Origin: Isoetes taiwanensis
Lineage: Eukaryota > Streptophyta > Lycopodiopsida > Isoetales > Isoetaceae
NCBI GenBank assembly: GCA_021234155.1
Contig: JAJEKV010000424.1
Coordinates: 126,001 to 190,000, forward strand
DNA: 64,000 bases
Direction: 5' to 3'
The notes under the pieces are model-generated. The model did no database searches, had not been told where the DNA came from, and saw nothing but the letters and a program-made list of their open reading frames with translations. Below are positions 25,780-37,482 of the stretch, one piece after another (within the stretch, counting starts at the first letter, position 1; each line of letters starts with the position of its first letter). The position numbers were made by a program, and so were the translations under genes.

Positions 25780-28306
25780 TCAGAATTGCAAGATGCACTT
25801 CTGTTTAGGATCTCTCCCATCATTTCTAAAGAGCAACATCTATCATCCGATCTGGGTTCTGCAGTTTTTGAACTTAAAAAGGGGAGTTCCCAGGATTAGA
25901 TGGTATATCAATTGAGTTCTTTCAAGAATATTGGGAGTGGTTGAAGCTCTCTGTATTTGACATTTTTTGTGACTTTCCCTGGGCTACTGCCTTAAACAGA
26001 ATCTTGAATACATGTGTTATCCTGCTGATCCCCAAGATCAAAGATCCCTAGACTATTTTAGATTGACAACCAATCACTTTATCATCGGTGGTATATAAAA
26101 TATTTGCCAAGGCATTTGCAGAGAGGGTGAAGGATATTTAGGTTGCATCCATTTCTACGAGTCCAATCAAGATTTCTTTCTAGGAAATGCATTCTTAATA
26201 ATGTGGCTGCTGCATATGAGGGGATCTATTGGGCACGTCACAAAATCATCCTATTGTGTATCTTAAACTTAATTTTGTGAAAGCATATGACACTGTTAGC
26301 TGGGAATTCATGTGCTTGTATATGTTCAAATTAGGATTCAAGTAGCAACTTACATCATATGTTATGAAGTTGCCTGTCTCTGCTCAGGCTATTGTTCTCT
26401 TTCATGGTGAGTCATCGGAGGTTTCCCACTTGGATATGGTATTTGTTAGAGATACCCTCTAGCACCACTCCTTTTCGAAATTGTTGCGGAGACATTGTCG
26501 CGATTATTTGCAGTTGTGACATGGAGGGGCTCCTTCAAGGTCTCGCTATGGAGGATGCTACACAGGAAGTTTGAAATCAATATGCCGATGACATGTTCCT
26601 CTTTTTGGTTGCTACCTATGAGAATCTAGAAGCTGCTTTCCATGTATTGGTGGGTTGATGAAAGCGTAAGTCTTAATGGACATTAAACACTCTGACTCCA
26701 TGGAAGCTTCTTGCCCATGGATACGCTACCAAGCTACTTGGAAGTCCAGTTGGCATGCATGTTAAAATGTCAAGGTTTTGGAGAAACATATATTTTGACT
26801 GTCAACAACAAAGTTATCTCTTGCTGATCGCATTATAGTTGCCAAATTAGTTCTCAGTAGTACCTATGCTTATATGGCTTCCTTGTTGCTAGCCCCACAG
26901 GTCAAAGTACAAGGGCTCATTGCAATAACCGGAGATTTCATATGGGCTTGCATTGAGGAGGGTGTTATAATTAAGGTGGCCTGGTCTAATTGCATCATTC
27001 CCAGGCGGTGGGCATATGGCAGGGGTATGATGGATTTCTTACTACAAAGTAAGGTTCTCATCTCAAAATTCACCTGGAGCTTCTAAATGGCAAAGATGAC
27101 TGTCCTGATCTACGTCTTCTCAAACTCTTAGTCATTCTATTCCTTTAAGCAAGAAGGCAGATACACTAGTTCTTCTTTGAACTCCCTTTCACCTGCTTGA
27201 GCCTTTTTCAAATGCTTCTCCTTATGAGGATTATTGACAGCATGGGATGCGGTCAGATATCTATTTTGGTCGCGCAATTCTATCCATGCTCTACTAGATA
27301 ATTTGTGTTGGAGGGCACCACTACCGCCAGACCTCTTTGCACCTCCACTTGCTGCATCAATCATCCCTTTACATAGGGATGATAGGTCATAGCAGGTGCC
27401 ATTTCTATTCGAGCATGGTATGAAGGTGGTCACCTCTTGTCATAGCCTGCATTTCAAGCAAAATTCTCTCCCATATTGGGATGGAACTGTATGGGAGAAG
27501 GTAACAGAGAACTTGCCTCTTATGGTAGAAGTTATGGAAAGGGTGCCGTGGACAAAAGCAAGCACTTTGTCAGCTCTGTATATCATCTCCTCTTAGCTCC
27601 ATGGCCTTTGGCAAATACAGATCCCAGAACCCATGTGCTAGCTCGTACATGGAGCTGGCTTTGGGTAAGTTTCTCCATCCTAAAGTTTTAGTACTTTGAT
27701 GGCAAGTTTTACATAGGTGTTTGCATGTAAATTTCTTTTTGCACCGCTATGATCTTCGTATCTCTAGAGTATAGCCGCTTTGTCCTTTAGATATTGAAAC
27801 ACTTGATCATTGCAGCTTTTCTTGTCTAGAAGTTCAACCAGCATGGTCTTACAAGGTTTATTTAACAATACACTTGATAGCTGATCCGTTCTCTTAATCT
27901 CTTAAGCTGATCCGTTCTCTTAATCTCTTATCCAGGTGCATGGGCCCTAGTTAAGCAGAAGGCATTTTCATCTAGAGTCTATGTGGCTACTATGATCAAT
28001 CTGGAGCATCGTAGACTGCACATTTTTAAAGGCATTTATTCATCTATTTGTTAGGGCCATAGCCCATACTAAGATACTGATGGTTATAAGTCTTCCTCCC
28101 TCGAGTAAGAAGTGAAGGATCGTATTTAGATTCCGTATCTTAAATTGATCAATTCTTATCATTAGTCTCCTATGCTAGAATAAGTACATATTGCTTCAAG
28201 CTCGTGTTGCAGGAGCATTTTCTTGTGCTTATACAGCTCGATGAGATACATACATATTGTAATGTGTACTGCTGATTAATAAACTTCCTTTTTTGTCCTT
28301 CAGAGA
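25780..28306 (+). mobile_element. Degraded LINE reverse transcriptase (plus strand)
   Basis: Frame-hopping translation recovers LINE RT blocks in order: SPGLDGISIEFFQEYWEWL near 25,885-25,945, a block like VILLIPKIKDP near 26,015-26,050 followed by YKIFAKAFAERVK near 26,095-26,135, then PLAPLLFEIVAETLSRLF near 26,460-26,510. Later GDFIWACIEEGVIIKVAWSN lies at 26,930-26,990. The C-terminal block and the 3' terminus TAATAAACTTCC...TCCTTC lie at 28,275-28,305. Numerous stops and shifts mark it as dead. It abuts the 3' end of the opposite-strand LINE tail to tail. Confidence 0.8.
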
Positions 28307-28335
28307 GAAGTGAAGTGAAGTGAAGTGAAGTGTAT
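28306..28335 (-). repeat. Pentanucleotide tail (TTCAC)n of the minus-strand LINE
   Basis: The plus strand reads GAAGTGAAGTGAAGTGAAGTG, i.e. about five AAGTG units. It lies directly 3' of the minus-strand LINE and before the end of the plus-strand LINE. Some LINE clades end in short tandem repeats instead of poly-A, so I read it as the element's 3' tail. Confidence 0.6.
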
Positions 28336-28377
28336 TACGTCTTTTGGGAGGCCACCCAGGCCTATAAGACGACATTA

Positions 28378-30273
28378 TTATACATCATAGTCATAAAAAA
28401 TTAGATGAGTTTCCAATTCCTCATCCAATTCCTCACTCTCGCTCAATGCATCCTCTTCTTCTATTAGGGTATTTACATTTTTAGTATAACTCTCTCTATG
28501 CTGTAGAGTCTCAATTAAAAAGGATCCAATTCTATTTCCTTCCAATCCAAAAAAGGTATGTAAATCAGGTACGTTGATGCCATATCTGTCTCGTATTATA
28601 CTATAGGCTGGACACTTAAGTATGACATGGTCTTCGTCTTCTATCTCATCTTTGCCGCATACTTTGCAGCATCTCATGGTTCTCGGAGTAGTACCCCATT
28701 TCCCAACCTCCACACCTAGATGGTGCGAACTGAGCTGGATTCTGCTGATATTATGCCTCTTCTTTATTGATAAGTTCTTCTTTAGATGTATTGCCTCATC
28801 CAATGTAGGATTCATATGCATCTTGTACAATATCATCTTAATCTTTGGGCTCATCCACATTTTTCTTCTAACCTTTTCATAGACCCATGTTCTCAGGTTG
28901 TCAATGGAAATTGCCTCTTCCCACATGATATCCCATCTTTCAAGCAATGTCTTGACATCAGCAAACCATCCTTTATGTTCAGTGTTCAGGCAAGCATAAT
29001 AAGGAATGCGTGTGGCATCCATTTTTTTTATTTTAGCAAGGTACCTAATGCATTTGAGTAAAGCTTCCCCTTCAAGTGGCATAGTGCCGCATTCGGCTAG
29101 CATCATCAGATATGGGGTTTGCGCCTTCACACCCAATTCCAGCCTGAGAAACTTCTTGTGTACCTGTTCAATATCATTCCAAGAGCCTTTTGGCAGCTCT
29201 GGTCCCCAAATTTCAGCCCCATATAATACTATGCTTTGGATTAGAGATTCATACAGTTTTTTCTTTAGTGGCCATGCCCATATGTGGGTTTTCCTGCACA
29301 TGCTTTGCATAGAATACAGTGCCTTCTGTCCGCTTTCAATTCTTTGTTGTATGTATTGATGCCATTTATGATTCTTGCTAATAGTAAGTCCCAGATATTT
29401 ATATGTCTCGCATATCTCAACTTTTTCACCCAAATAGAGAAACCCCTGTTCTTGCTTGAGCGCACCTACTGTCATGGTTTTAGTCTTCTCTAGATTTACT
29501 TGCATCCCCGTTTTGTTACAGAAAGCAGCCAATTGATCAAGTAATTCCTGCATTTGTACCTGGGATCGTGCAAATAGCACCACATCATCAGTATATAAGA
29601 GCAATTGGATCACATATCCTTGAATCTCAGTGCCTCCATCACAGTTATTATGTAACCATTCTTCCAGGCTGTCAATAAAGAGACCAAATATAGTAGGAGA
29701 CAAGGGGCATCCTTGTTTAACTCCATTGTTACTTTCAATTGTATCTGGTATCTCACTTTTGAATGGCATCGATAACTGTACTAAAACTTTCTCATAGAGT
29801 ATTTGAACTGCATCTTGCACGTGTTTAGGGACACATAATTGCTCCATTCTTTCCCATAATCTATTCCTGGGAACTTTATCAAATGCCTTGCGAAAGTCTA
29901 CAAATGTGACATATAGAGGTTTCCTGGTCCCCTTGACCAAATCAAAAATGCATTTTAATGCAAGCAAATGGTCCAATGTGGACATTTTAGCCCTAAAACC
30001 TGCTTGGGTTTTGGCTCTTTTTCTGTTATGCTCAGCCCAAAGACTAATTTTTTTCTCTACAATATTTGCAAATAATTTAGAGAACAAATTACTTACCATG
30101 AGAGTTCTGTAATTGTTTCCGTCTAGCATGGAACCACTCTTATGCACTGGAACAATTCGGTTGAACTGCCACTCCTGTGGGAATCCTTGTTGCATTGCTA
30201 AGGTAAACATGCGTGCTATTATTGTATGGATGCCACCCCCTGCCCATTTAAGATGCTCGGTACATGATACCAA
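28378..30273 (-). CDS. LINE reverse transcriptase, C-terminal 631 residues (uninterrupted)
   Basis: This is the longest intact frame in the window. It holds the RT blocks of a non-LTR retrotransposon: HLKWAGGG and FPQEWQFNRIVPVHKSG, the NYRTLMV block, YVTFVDFRKAFDKVPR (first catalytic Asp), NGVKQGCPLSPTIFGLFIDS, and the catalytic LLLYTDDVVLFA, where the usual Y-A-D-D is Y-T-D-D. The C-terminal part ends with a CCKVCGKDEIEDEDHVILKC cluster typical of LINE tails. The first ~10 residues run into a nested insertion boundary at 30,273-30,277, so the true N-terminus lies across the insertion at 32,780-33,310. The lack of stops suggests a fairly recent element. Confidence 0.92.
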   Translation of the reverse strand: MVSCTEHLKWAGGGIHTIIARMFTLAMQQGFPQEWQFNRIVPVHKSGSMLDGNNYRTLMVSNLFSKLFANIVEKKISLWAEHNRKRAKTQAGFRAKMSTLDHLLALKCIFDLVKGTRKPLYVTFVDFRKAFDKVPRNRLWERMEQLCVPKHVQDAVQILYEKVLVQLSMPFKSEIPDTIESNNGVKQGCPLSPTIFGLFIDSLEEWLHNNCDGGTEIQGYVIQLLLYTDDVVLFARSQVQMQELLDQLAAFCNKTGMQVNLEKTKTMTVGALKQEQGFLYLGEKVEICETYKYLGLTISKNHKWHQYIQQRIESGQKALYSMQSMCRKTHIWAWPLKKKLYESLIQSIVLYGAEIWGPELPKGSWNDIEQVHKKFLRLELGVKAQTPYLMMLAECGTMPLEGEALLKCIRYLAKIKKMDATRIPYYACLNTEHKGWFADVKTLLERWDIMWEEAISIDNLRTWVYEKVRRKMWMSPKIKMILYKMHMNPTLDEAIHLKKNLSIKKRHNISRIQLSSHHLGVEVGKWGTTPRTMRCCKVCGKDEIEDEDHVILKCPAYSIIRDRYGINVPDLHTFFGLEGNRIGSFLIETLQHRESYTKNVNTLIEEEDALSESEELDEELETHLIFYDYDV

Positions 30274-30277
30274 CTAT

Positions 30278-32774
30278 GACGGGCCTGACCAGTTAACCTC
30301 TCGGTAACTGGAGATCCCATCGATCTCTACCGTTGGATCTACTTAACTTTAGGAACTCAAGAATTGATACATGCATACTTAGGTAAGGAATTTAATCTTT
30401 ATACATGCTCTAAGGTCCCAAAAATACTATACTTGCCATTGCTCCGCCAAAAACCCCACACAACAACCAAAGTTTATAAAATAATTATAGTTTCAAGCCG
30501 ATCCATAATAATAATGGTAATATTAATCAAATATATTGTCTAGCAATCCACACACTCCTACTCTCGCCTTTCTGAAGCTTGGCTACTCTCCGGAGCATCT
30601 CGCACCTCTGCTTACACCATTAACCACGGGGTTAGTCGGACTAAGTGGGGATCGGGGAATCTAGGACATGTCTAGCATCAATAACCACAAAACATTAACC
30701 TTAAACAATAAACTAGTCTCACCATAACCTCGCCCCTGCAATCTAAGTTATTAGTCCAATAAGCATAACCTCAATGCATAATTATGCCAAGCATAACCAT
30801 TGCAACTTGATTCCAACATTAAAAACCACATATACAATAGCGAAGCAACCATAGCATCAACATTGCAACCAATATTCCTCTGGGTCTGAGCAGGTCAACT
30901 CGGCTGATCAGGCCAGTGACATAGAGGTGGGGTAACCACGTGTGTACACACCCATCCACGCTGCGTCCAGCATTGGAGGACCACTGAACTGTGCATGACG
31001 TTGTACCATACGGTATCAACGCCCGATATTCAAAGCGCTAAGCAATAACCGTGAGTCTAGACCATCGCACCTAGACTCCGGCCCTAGAGGTCTATATCAA
31101 AGAATTACACCATAGACAATTACATACAATTCACTATCATTATGATCCATGTCTTAACAACCTCACATCAAGTAATTCCCTAATACACACTTCATATAGC
31201 AAGAGAAAGCTAAATCATAACTCAATAATTATAATAACCTCAATAATGCAAGATGCAGCTATCACCATTAAATAAAAGATAAACATCGACCATCTTCCAA
31301 TTGTTCCCTAACAACAAGGTTACCAGCTATATTTAATAATGGTTTAATCCCTAATGTTATAATAATAGTCATGAACGCTTCCATTACCAATTTCCCCATA
31401 CACAACACTTGTGCCTTGCATTTTTACCCCTCTTAATTTAACTAATTCCAAAGGCTTTAAATTATAACTAGCTAGCTTGTTTAGACTACTCATGTCGTTA
31501 TAACTATTAGCATAAACCCGCCTTAACAAGGGCCTCCAGCTTAATAAATTTCGAACCCATCCCTTGCTCCAACTAACCTTAATATTTTAAGTTAACTTCA
31601 GCCTTAGCTTTAACCTTTAACTTTATTTAGTTGTTACCTTACTAACAATTTAACTAATTGTTAACATCTTTTTCTAACCCTAACCCTGGTCGTGTGTTTA
31701 CAGAGGCAGCTGCCGGATTTGGCCTCCAGGCCATCGAACCCATACCAAAAGCTCTTGACTCCAGCCGATTCTGGCTTTTTCAGGGATTTCCAGGCCAAAT
31801 CTTACTGTTTGTGGCCGCAGAAAATGATTCTAACTGATTTTCTTCTTGATAAAATTCAGACCAGCAACTGCCGGATCTGGCATCCAGGCCATTGATTCGG
31901 CTTGGAAAGCCCATGAAGCTTCATGATTTCACTGCCAAATAGGGTTTTAAGCCATTTCGGCCAGCTTGTGGCCCTATTCCGGCAATTCTGGATCAGTTTC
32001 TTGGCATGCAGACGGAGTTAAAAGGCAAAGCTTTTAATTTGCTGCCGAATCCCATTCTTATTATTCTGAATCCAACTCTTAGATCAAATCAGCCATCCCA
32101 GGTTCCAAATCGGCCCATTCCAGGTCTGTTCCATGACTTTTTAAGCATTCAGACACCAGCAAAATCCCATGCTTTTCTGCCAGCAGACTGCAAAAATACT
32201 GTCATCTCCTTGGCAGTTCTTCGCTCTTATGAAATTATTCTGCTCAATTCTCATTTCCATGATGTTTCAGCTCATTTCCATATTGGTTGAATCTAATAAA
32301 TTATATCTGAGTTCAAGAACTTCCCTAATTCAAAGATATAGAATGATCTCAAATAAAGAACTCATAAGCATGCAGTCTTACTATCCCAACTCAATATAAG
32401 ACATAAATAAATTCCAAACTTATGTTGATAAGAACAACCATCACTCTACTCAAATCACAACTTAATCAAGCACCAAAACCCCAGGTGTAAGGCTTGATCC
32501 CCACCTGGAATCCCGCTTGTTGCTTCTTCTGCACTCCAACCGCTCCCAAAACTCTGCACGCAATTCGCTCTTTCAGCAATCCCTCTGCAATCTATCTCCT
32601 TCCAAATGCTTTTCCACTGTGCTTATTTTTATTTTTAACCACCAGTATTCTGTCCGTATAATTTCTACAAATACGACATATTACTCTGCATGCGTGATAT
32701 TTTGATTAATATTCCTTTGCATCCTTTAATAAAATAATTCCACAATATACCTCAAAATCCTAGGTCCGTGCAAG
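30278..32774. mobile_element. ~2.5 kb non-coding insertion (probable solo LTR) inside the LINE
   Basis: The LINE is continuous on both sides, while this interval has no LINE similarity or long frame. ACTAT occurs at both borders (30273-30277 and 32775-32779), as expected for a 5-bp target-site duplication. The termini resemble each other in inverted form: TGACGGGCC near the left border and GGTCCGTGCA near the right. This fits TG...CA LTR ends if the duplication has drifted. A pair of related strings (CAGCTGCCGGATTTGGCCTC at 31,706 and a diverged copy at 31,864) lies inside. Its orientation is uncertain. Confidence 0.6.
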
Positions 32775-32779
32775 ACTAT

Positions 32780-33310
32780 CAATGCCGACAGCCACTTCTT
32801 CTTTTGTAAAAATTATATCAGACCTCACTTTTAGTAGGGCCTCGATGCTATCATCATGATATAAGTGTTTAACTTGGCTCCATAGCTCACTTGCAGCAAG
32901 CGGGATTTTTGTGTGCTTAGTGCTTTTGAGCCTTTTCCAAAACGATTTTGGATCATTTTGTATTGGCTGATCAAGATCTCCTGCTGCTTTAGTATATATT
33001 GTCTCTTTTTTTGCCTTATAATCCTCTGATATGCCTTCCTTAGGGCTGTATCATCATGGCAGTCCCTCCATTTCCTTTTGGCTATTCGGCATGCTTGATC
33101 ATACCAAGACTTGCATTGTAGCCCTTTCTGTGCCCGCCTTGACTTACATTGCTCCGTGGCTTCTGTTATGATACCCAGCAACTTCTTATTCATGTCATCC
33201 ACAGTGCCATCCCAAGTGCTTTGGCCAATTTTTTCTTCTATATACATCCTATATGTGGCAGCCATACTTGGCCTAGGCATGCTCAATTTTGGATGATCTA
33301 CATGCTCCAT
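32780..33310 (-). pseudogene. LINE ORF2 region between endonuclease and RT
   Basis: The minus-strand frame beginning MEHVDHPKLSMPRP continues through a basic helical linker with KSWYDQACRIAKRKWRDC, typical of the region between EN and RT in LINE ORF2. After a frame change near 32,831 it reads DDSIEALLKVRSDIIFTKEE and VAVGIDSL, the start of the RT domain, and is then cut by the insertion. It joins the RT frame at 30,273. Confidence 0.8.
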
Positions 33311-34140
33311 TGCAAGAGGTTTTAACCAGCATTCATGTAAAGAGAATCTGATTGATACATGATCGGATTCAAGGTATTATGTTCTTATATCAAGATTTGA
33401 AACCAGCTCCAAATCATCTCGTCAGATGATCAAATAGTCTACGTACCACACTTCTTGCTCTGCAGGTACATGACCGGGAGCAAGGGAATTTCCTGATTCC
33501 ATTGCATATCAAAAGCTCAGCATTAGTGCAGATTTAGCAGCTGGCGACCAGACCTAGTTATGAGCTGATCCTCAGAGCATCTATTCCAGCCTTGCTTGGT
33601 CATCTCCTCTTCCTCCATGGTCTCAAACCAGAGAGGATCATCTTCCCAAGTATGGATACTAGCTTACTTGTCTCCGGTTCTTCCATTGAAGTCTCTGTCA
33701 AGATTCTGGTCCCTTGCATTTGAAACCTCAAAATATCTTGTTCCAATTCAAAAAAAAGATATCATCCTTGGCTCCATCCGAATAAGCCTTTTTATGGCGT
33801 GGTGGAAAATAACATCGACTAAAAATATCATACCAAATGGGCAAGTTATGCGTATCCATACATATTGTTTATGTCCTTTTTACATCACGAGACACTAAGT
33901 CCAGTATTGATCTCTAATGTAACAAGCCACTCCACCATTTCCAATATCATTTCTGTGTGTCTTTTTATTCTTCACGGATGTCACCAATGTGAATCCATCA
34001 ATGTCGGCAAAGCATAGAGGTCATGTTCTTTTGTTTCTAAAAGCATATTATGTCAATGTTTTCCAATTAGCCCCTGCATACTTTCGGGATTTTTTGTCTC
34101 CGTCAATTTATTTATATTCCAAACCATTATCCTAAGTGCC
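33311..34140 (-). pseudogene. LINE endonuclease domain (APE-type), frameshifted
   Basis: On the minus strand, LRIMVWNINKLTETK near 34,085-34,135 matches the N-terminal motif of APE-like LINE endonucleases. It is followed by DIICF..ETKEHD, GGVACYIRD near 33,910-33,940, a stretch with ELLICNGIRKFPCS near 33,490-33,530, and ESDHVSIRFS near 33,335-33,370, which carries the SDH motif. At least four shifts or stops are needed to read through, so the copy is inactive in its present form. Confidence 0.75.
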
Positions 34141-34151
34141 TCCCATCTGTC

Positions 34152-34867
34152 CTATTCCTCAATGATCACCTTGCCTTTAACCCATTTTGCTTTTTGATTG
34201 TTTTGTCTGGCTTCCTTATACTTAGCAAGTTCTACTTTCTTTTCTGCTAGCTGCTCTTTGGTTAGATCCTCATTGATCCAAATAAATTTTCCCTTCAATG
34301 TATATGTATTTTTCAACACCAAGAATCGATCATCCCTGTTTGCAAACTTGACAATCATGTGTCTAGTTCCTGTATCTCTTTTCCCTACCCGGAATGCATC
34401 AGAGATGCCTACCTTTTGGATGCCCATGGTCTCTTGGAAGAACTGCTCTGCTGCAATTTTAGGCTTCTCCTCTGGCTTTTCTGGCAGCCCTACAATCCTG
34501 AGGTTCAAAGCTCGGCTCTTCCTGTCCTGTATCTCCATAAACTGCTCAAGGGTATTGCGCAAATCAGAAATTTCAGTTACCTCATCATCCCGGGGCGGGT
34601 TCCCTTCAATTCTTCAATGTCACTCTTTTCTTTGCTTGAGTTCCTTCCTTATTTGCTGATAATCAGATCTGATAACTTCATTCTCCTCTCTTAATTTTCG
34701 TATTTCTTCTAGCAGGGTCTCTTCCCGTGATGCAGCTGCTTGCCGAAAGAGAGATAGTTCCTTCCATATGGTGGTGAGGGAGATCTCCATCCCTGAATCA
34801 GGACTAGAAGGCCTTCCATGTCCTTTGGTTTGTCTTTTGGTGGTTTGTCTTTTGGTGGAGAGAGTTT

Positions 34868-34943
<76 letters not shown>

Positions 34944-34985
34944 ACTAATATTGTTGTGAGCCTCATGCCGTGTCCTTATCATCCC
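34152..34985 (-). pseudogene. LINE ORF1 of L1-like type (coiled coil + RRM)
   Basis: Two blocks in one frame, separated by in-frame TGA codons near 34,610-34,622, form an L1-ORF1p-like protein. The N-terminal block (34620-34982) ends with a heptad-rich segment (ETLLEEIRKLREENEVIRSD), probably a coiled coil. The second block (34152-34562) reads RALNLRIVGLPEKPEEKP, GISDAFRVGKRD, RHMIVKFANRDDRFLVLKN and KGKFIWINEDLTKEQLAEK, the RRM and C-terminal signature of type-II ORF1 proteins. The extreme N-terminus translates a GA microsatellite as Ser-Leu repeats, so the start is uncertain. Plant LINEs usually carry a DUF4283/zinc-knuckle ORF1 instead. Confidence 0.8.
34866..34940. repeat. (GA)n microsatellite
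   Basis: About 35 uninterrupted GA units at the 5' end of the minus-strand LINE ORF1. It may mark the LINE 5' end or lie within its leader. Confidence 0.95.
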
Positions 34986-35019
34986 ATGCCTCTTTATAGT
35001 CTTCGTGGATGTTAAAATT

Positions 35020-35085
35020 GTACCTACTACCTACCTACCTACCTACCTACCTACCTACCTACCTATCTATCTATCTATCTATCTT
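35020..35085. repeat. (CTAC)n / (CTAT)n compound microsatellite
   Basis: CTAC repeated about ten times followed by CTAT repeated about five times, directly upstream (in LINE terms) of the GA tract. Confidence 0.95.
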
Positions 35086-35239
35086 TCTTCTTACATGGTT
35101 AGATCCATCTAAGCACGATAGCTTGATTATTCGTGGCAGAGGTGGAGCTTCGTCAATGTCCTCTAAGATCCTTTAGGGTTGGAAGAAATCTATGACAATC
35201 CTCTAAGGTGTCAATCAAGACTTTGTTCCTGAGTTACCT

Positions 35240-35310
35240 CTCTCTCGAGGTCATGGTGTCTACATTGTTTTTGTTGATCGATTTTCTAAGAGGGCACATT
35301 TTGTCATCAC
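35240..35310 (+). mobile_element. Ty3/gypsy integrase fragment
   Basis: Positions 35,267-35,308 encode VFVDRFSKRAHFVI, the conserved stretch around the first catalytic Asp of Ty3/gypsy integrases (usual form VVDRFSK.AHF). Only this short block is recognisable. Confidence 0.65.
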
Positions 35311-35777
35311 GAGCGAGGGAACAACTCGTCTCCCCAATCATCTATTTCCTATAGTTCTTCACTCCATCGTCCCCAGTAGTATGTTCTTTGAACATTAGCC
35401 TTTCTCAAATTGATATGAGATCTCACTTTCGTTTTTCTAGCTTATGAGTTACTATATCTTCTTTAGCTAATTCATAACTCACACCTCATTATGTAGTTGT
35501 TAATTGATTTAACCATACTTTGTTACTATATTTTCTTTAGCTAATACATAACTCACACCTCATTATGTAGTTGTTAATTGATTTAACCATACTTTGTCTT
35601 TATCCTCTTCAAGCTTGTACACCATTAGCATGTTTGTGATATATATGTCTCGCTCTAAAATATATTGTCCCAGATCATTCCTTCTTGTATGTATCGCATG
35701 CATATTTAAGCGTGCACATTATCTTATACGTTGTTGTAGTTTTTCAATCAATCACTGAATACCTTTCATCCCCAAGG

Positions 35778-36060
35778 ACAAAAGTTCAATGCAGATTGTA
35801 GTATTGCTAAGCACAAGGCCATATTAGTGGCTAAAGGTTACCTTCAGAAATCTGGTTTGGGTTACATAGAAGTTTTTGTCCATGTGGCTCGAATGTCGAC
35901 TATCAGATTATTCTTGCAGCTAGTAGGGAATGGCTTTTACATCAATTGGACTGAAAAGTGCAAGTCTTATTTATATAAAGCAACCACTTAATGAGAGAAA
36001 TATTTTGTATACAAGCTTAAAAGGAATCTTTACGGACTTTCACAGGTGTTGAGCCTACAT
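35778..36060 (+). mobile_element. Ty1/copia reverse transcriptase fragment
   Basis: The translation reads FNADCSIAKHKAILVAKGYL then GYIEVFVHVARMSTIRLF, matching the start of the copia RT domain (KARLVAKG...FAPVAR..T.R). After a frame change it reads EKYFVYKLKRNLYGLSQ, matching the later copia block. It is a short pseudogene fragment, unrelated to the gypsy piece upstream. Confidence 0.8.
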
Positions 36061-36079
36061 TATGGCTACACAGGGCAGC

Positions 36080-37480
36080 AAACCCTTTTAGCAACCCCTC
36101 CTAATGGATGGCTTGCGGATGCTACATGAGCCCAAGGACCGTTTTTTGGTCGAGAATGGAATGATAAGCAGAAATCTAATCTAATTTAATCTGATCAATT
36201 CAAACCAAATTGTATTGTCAAGCATTTTGAAAGCATGTGGTAGTGTTTAAACTAGAAAGTGAAGTAGGTGCATGCATGAACAATGAATATATAATTGAAA
36301 CTTGCAAAGCTAAATTTATTGGTACAAACACACTTCTTGATATTCATATCCAAGGATAGGTTCTATCATATTCTATTCTATTCTATGTACAGAATTAGTT
36401 TTCTAGACATATAAAGTCCAAAAATACATATTTTAAGGTTAAATACGCATTTCCCATATTTTTCACTTTCGCCCGTAGGAAAAAGATTTGTTCGGCGTAA
36501 AGCGATAAAAACCAAATTAAACACTTTCGAAACCCAAATTTAAACTTCTGGAATTTTAAACTAAGCCGAATTTTTTTAACCCAAATTTAAGCTTAAACGC
36601 GATTTTTTTTTTTTATATAGTTCTGCGCTGTTTCGCTTCTTTTGCATAGAAAAAGGTAATTCTTCTGCGCCCTGCTCCACAACCTGTGCCATTTTTTGTT
36701 TTCTTTTTACCTTTTTCTCAGTTTTTAGGCCAAATTTAGTTAGATTTTGTTTGTTGTTTCTTTATTCTAGGTCTAGGTAGAATCCATAGTTAGGCCCTTG
36801 CCTGTTGCCCCCCTCCATCGAGGGGCGTGACGATGCTGAGCGTCTTGTTCTATGGACGGCGAAGCGGACTTATTTTTGTGAGATAGATGAAGTTATGCAC
36901 AAGACGAAAAAGAAATAAATAAACAAAAAAAAAAAAAAAGAACTTTTGTTGCCTACCCTTTTTATCGACAACAGTAGCAGTGTTAGGGAGTTGAAGAGAG
37001 ATTAGGTGTTAGAGTTTTGGCGATTCGTTGGCTGACGTAGCGATCCTCGTCTGGTGTGCCACATTGAATTGTGCCATGTCGAGGGTGGGTGTCATTGTTG
37101 ATGTCGAGGATTGCTAGGGTCAACCTTTTATTCAGGTGTATAGCCCTTTCCTGGTGCCGCTTATTGGCTTCGGTCATGCGGTTTCAAAAGGTGGGTGCTG
37201 TACTCTCATGAAAGGTTAGGAGGATATTTTAATAAGATATACCCTGGTTTCTGATGGTGTTGTCGACGAAAGTCCCCAGCTACTAGAAATGCATTTCTAG
37301 GGTGCCTATAACTGTCAAACTTGAAACTCAGTAGTTTACTGCAATCTTAATGAATTATTTTACGGCTTATAATTTCGACATTCACTAAAGTAGAATTTTT
37401 TTCCCCGGACTTTTTAGGTATTATTCTTTGCTTTGCTCTTTGTTGGGATATTGTTAGCTACATAGTTTCCTCTAAAACTG
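36080..37480. other. No recognised feature
   Basis: AT-rich sequence with T-runs near 36,600 and an A-run near 36,930. I see no conserved coding block, RNA gene or mobile element boundary. Confidence 0.4.
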
Positions 37481-37482
37481 CC

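Noticed and set aside
34709-35015. Ser-Leu and Arg-Glu repeat proteins
   Set aside because: They come from the GA microsatellite. Only the coiled-coil part downstream is treated as LINE ORF1.
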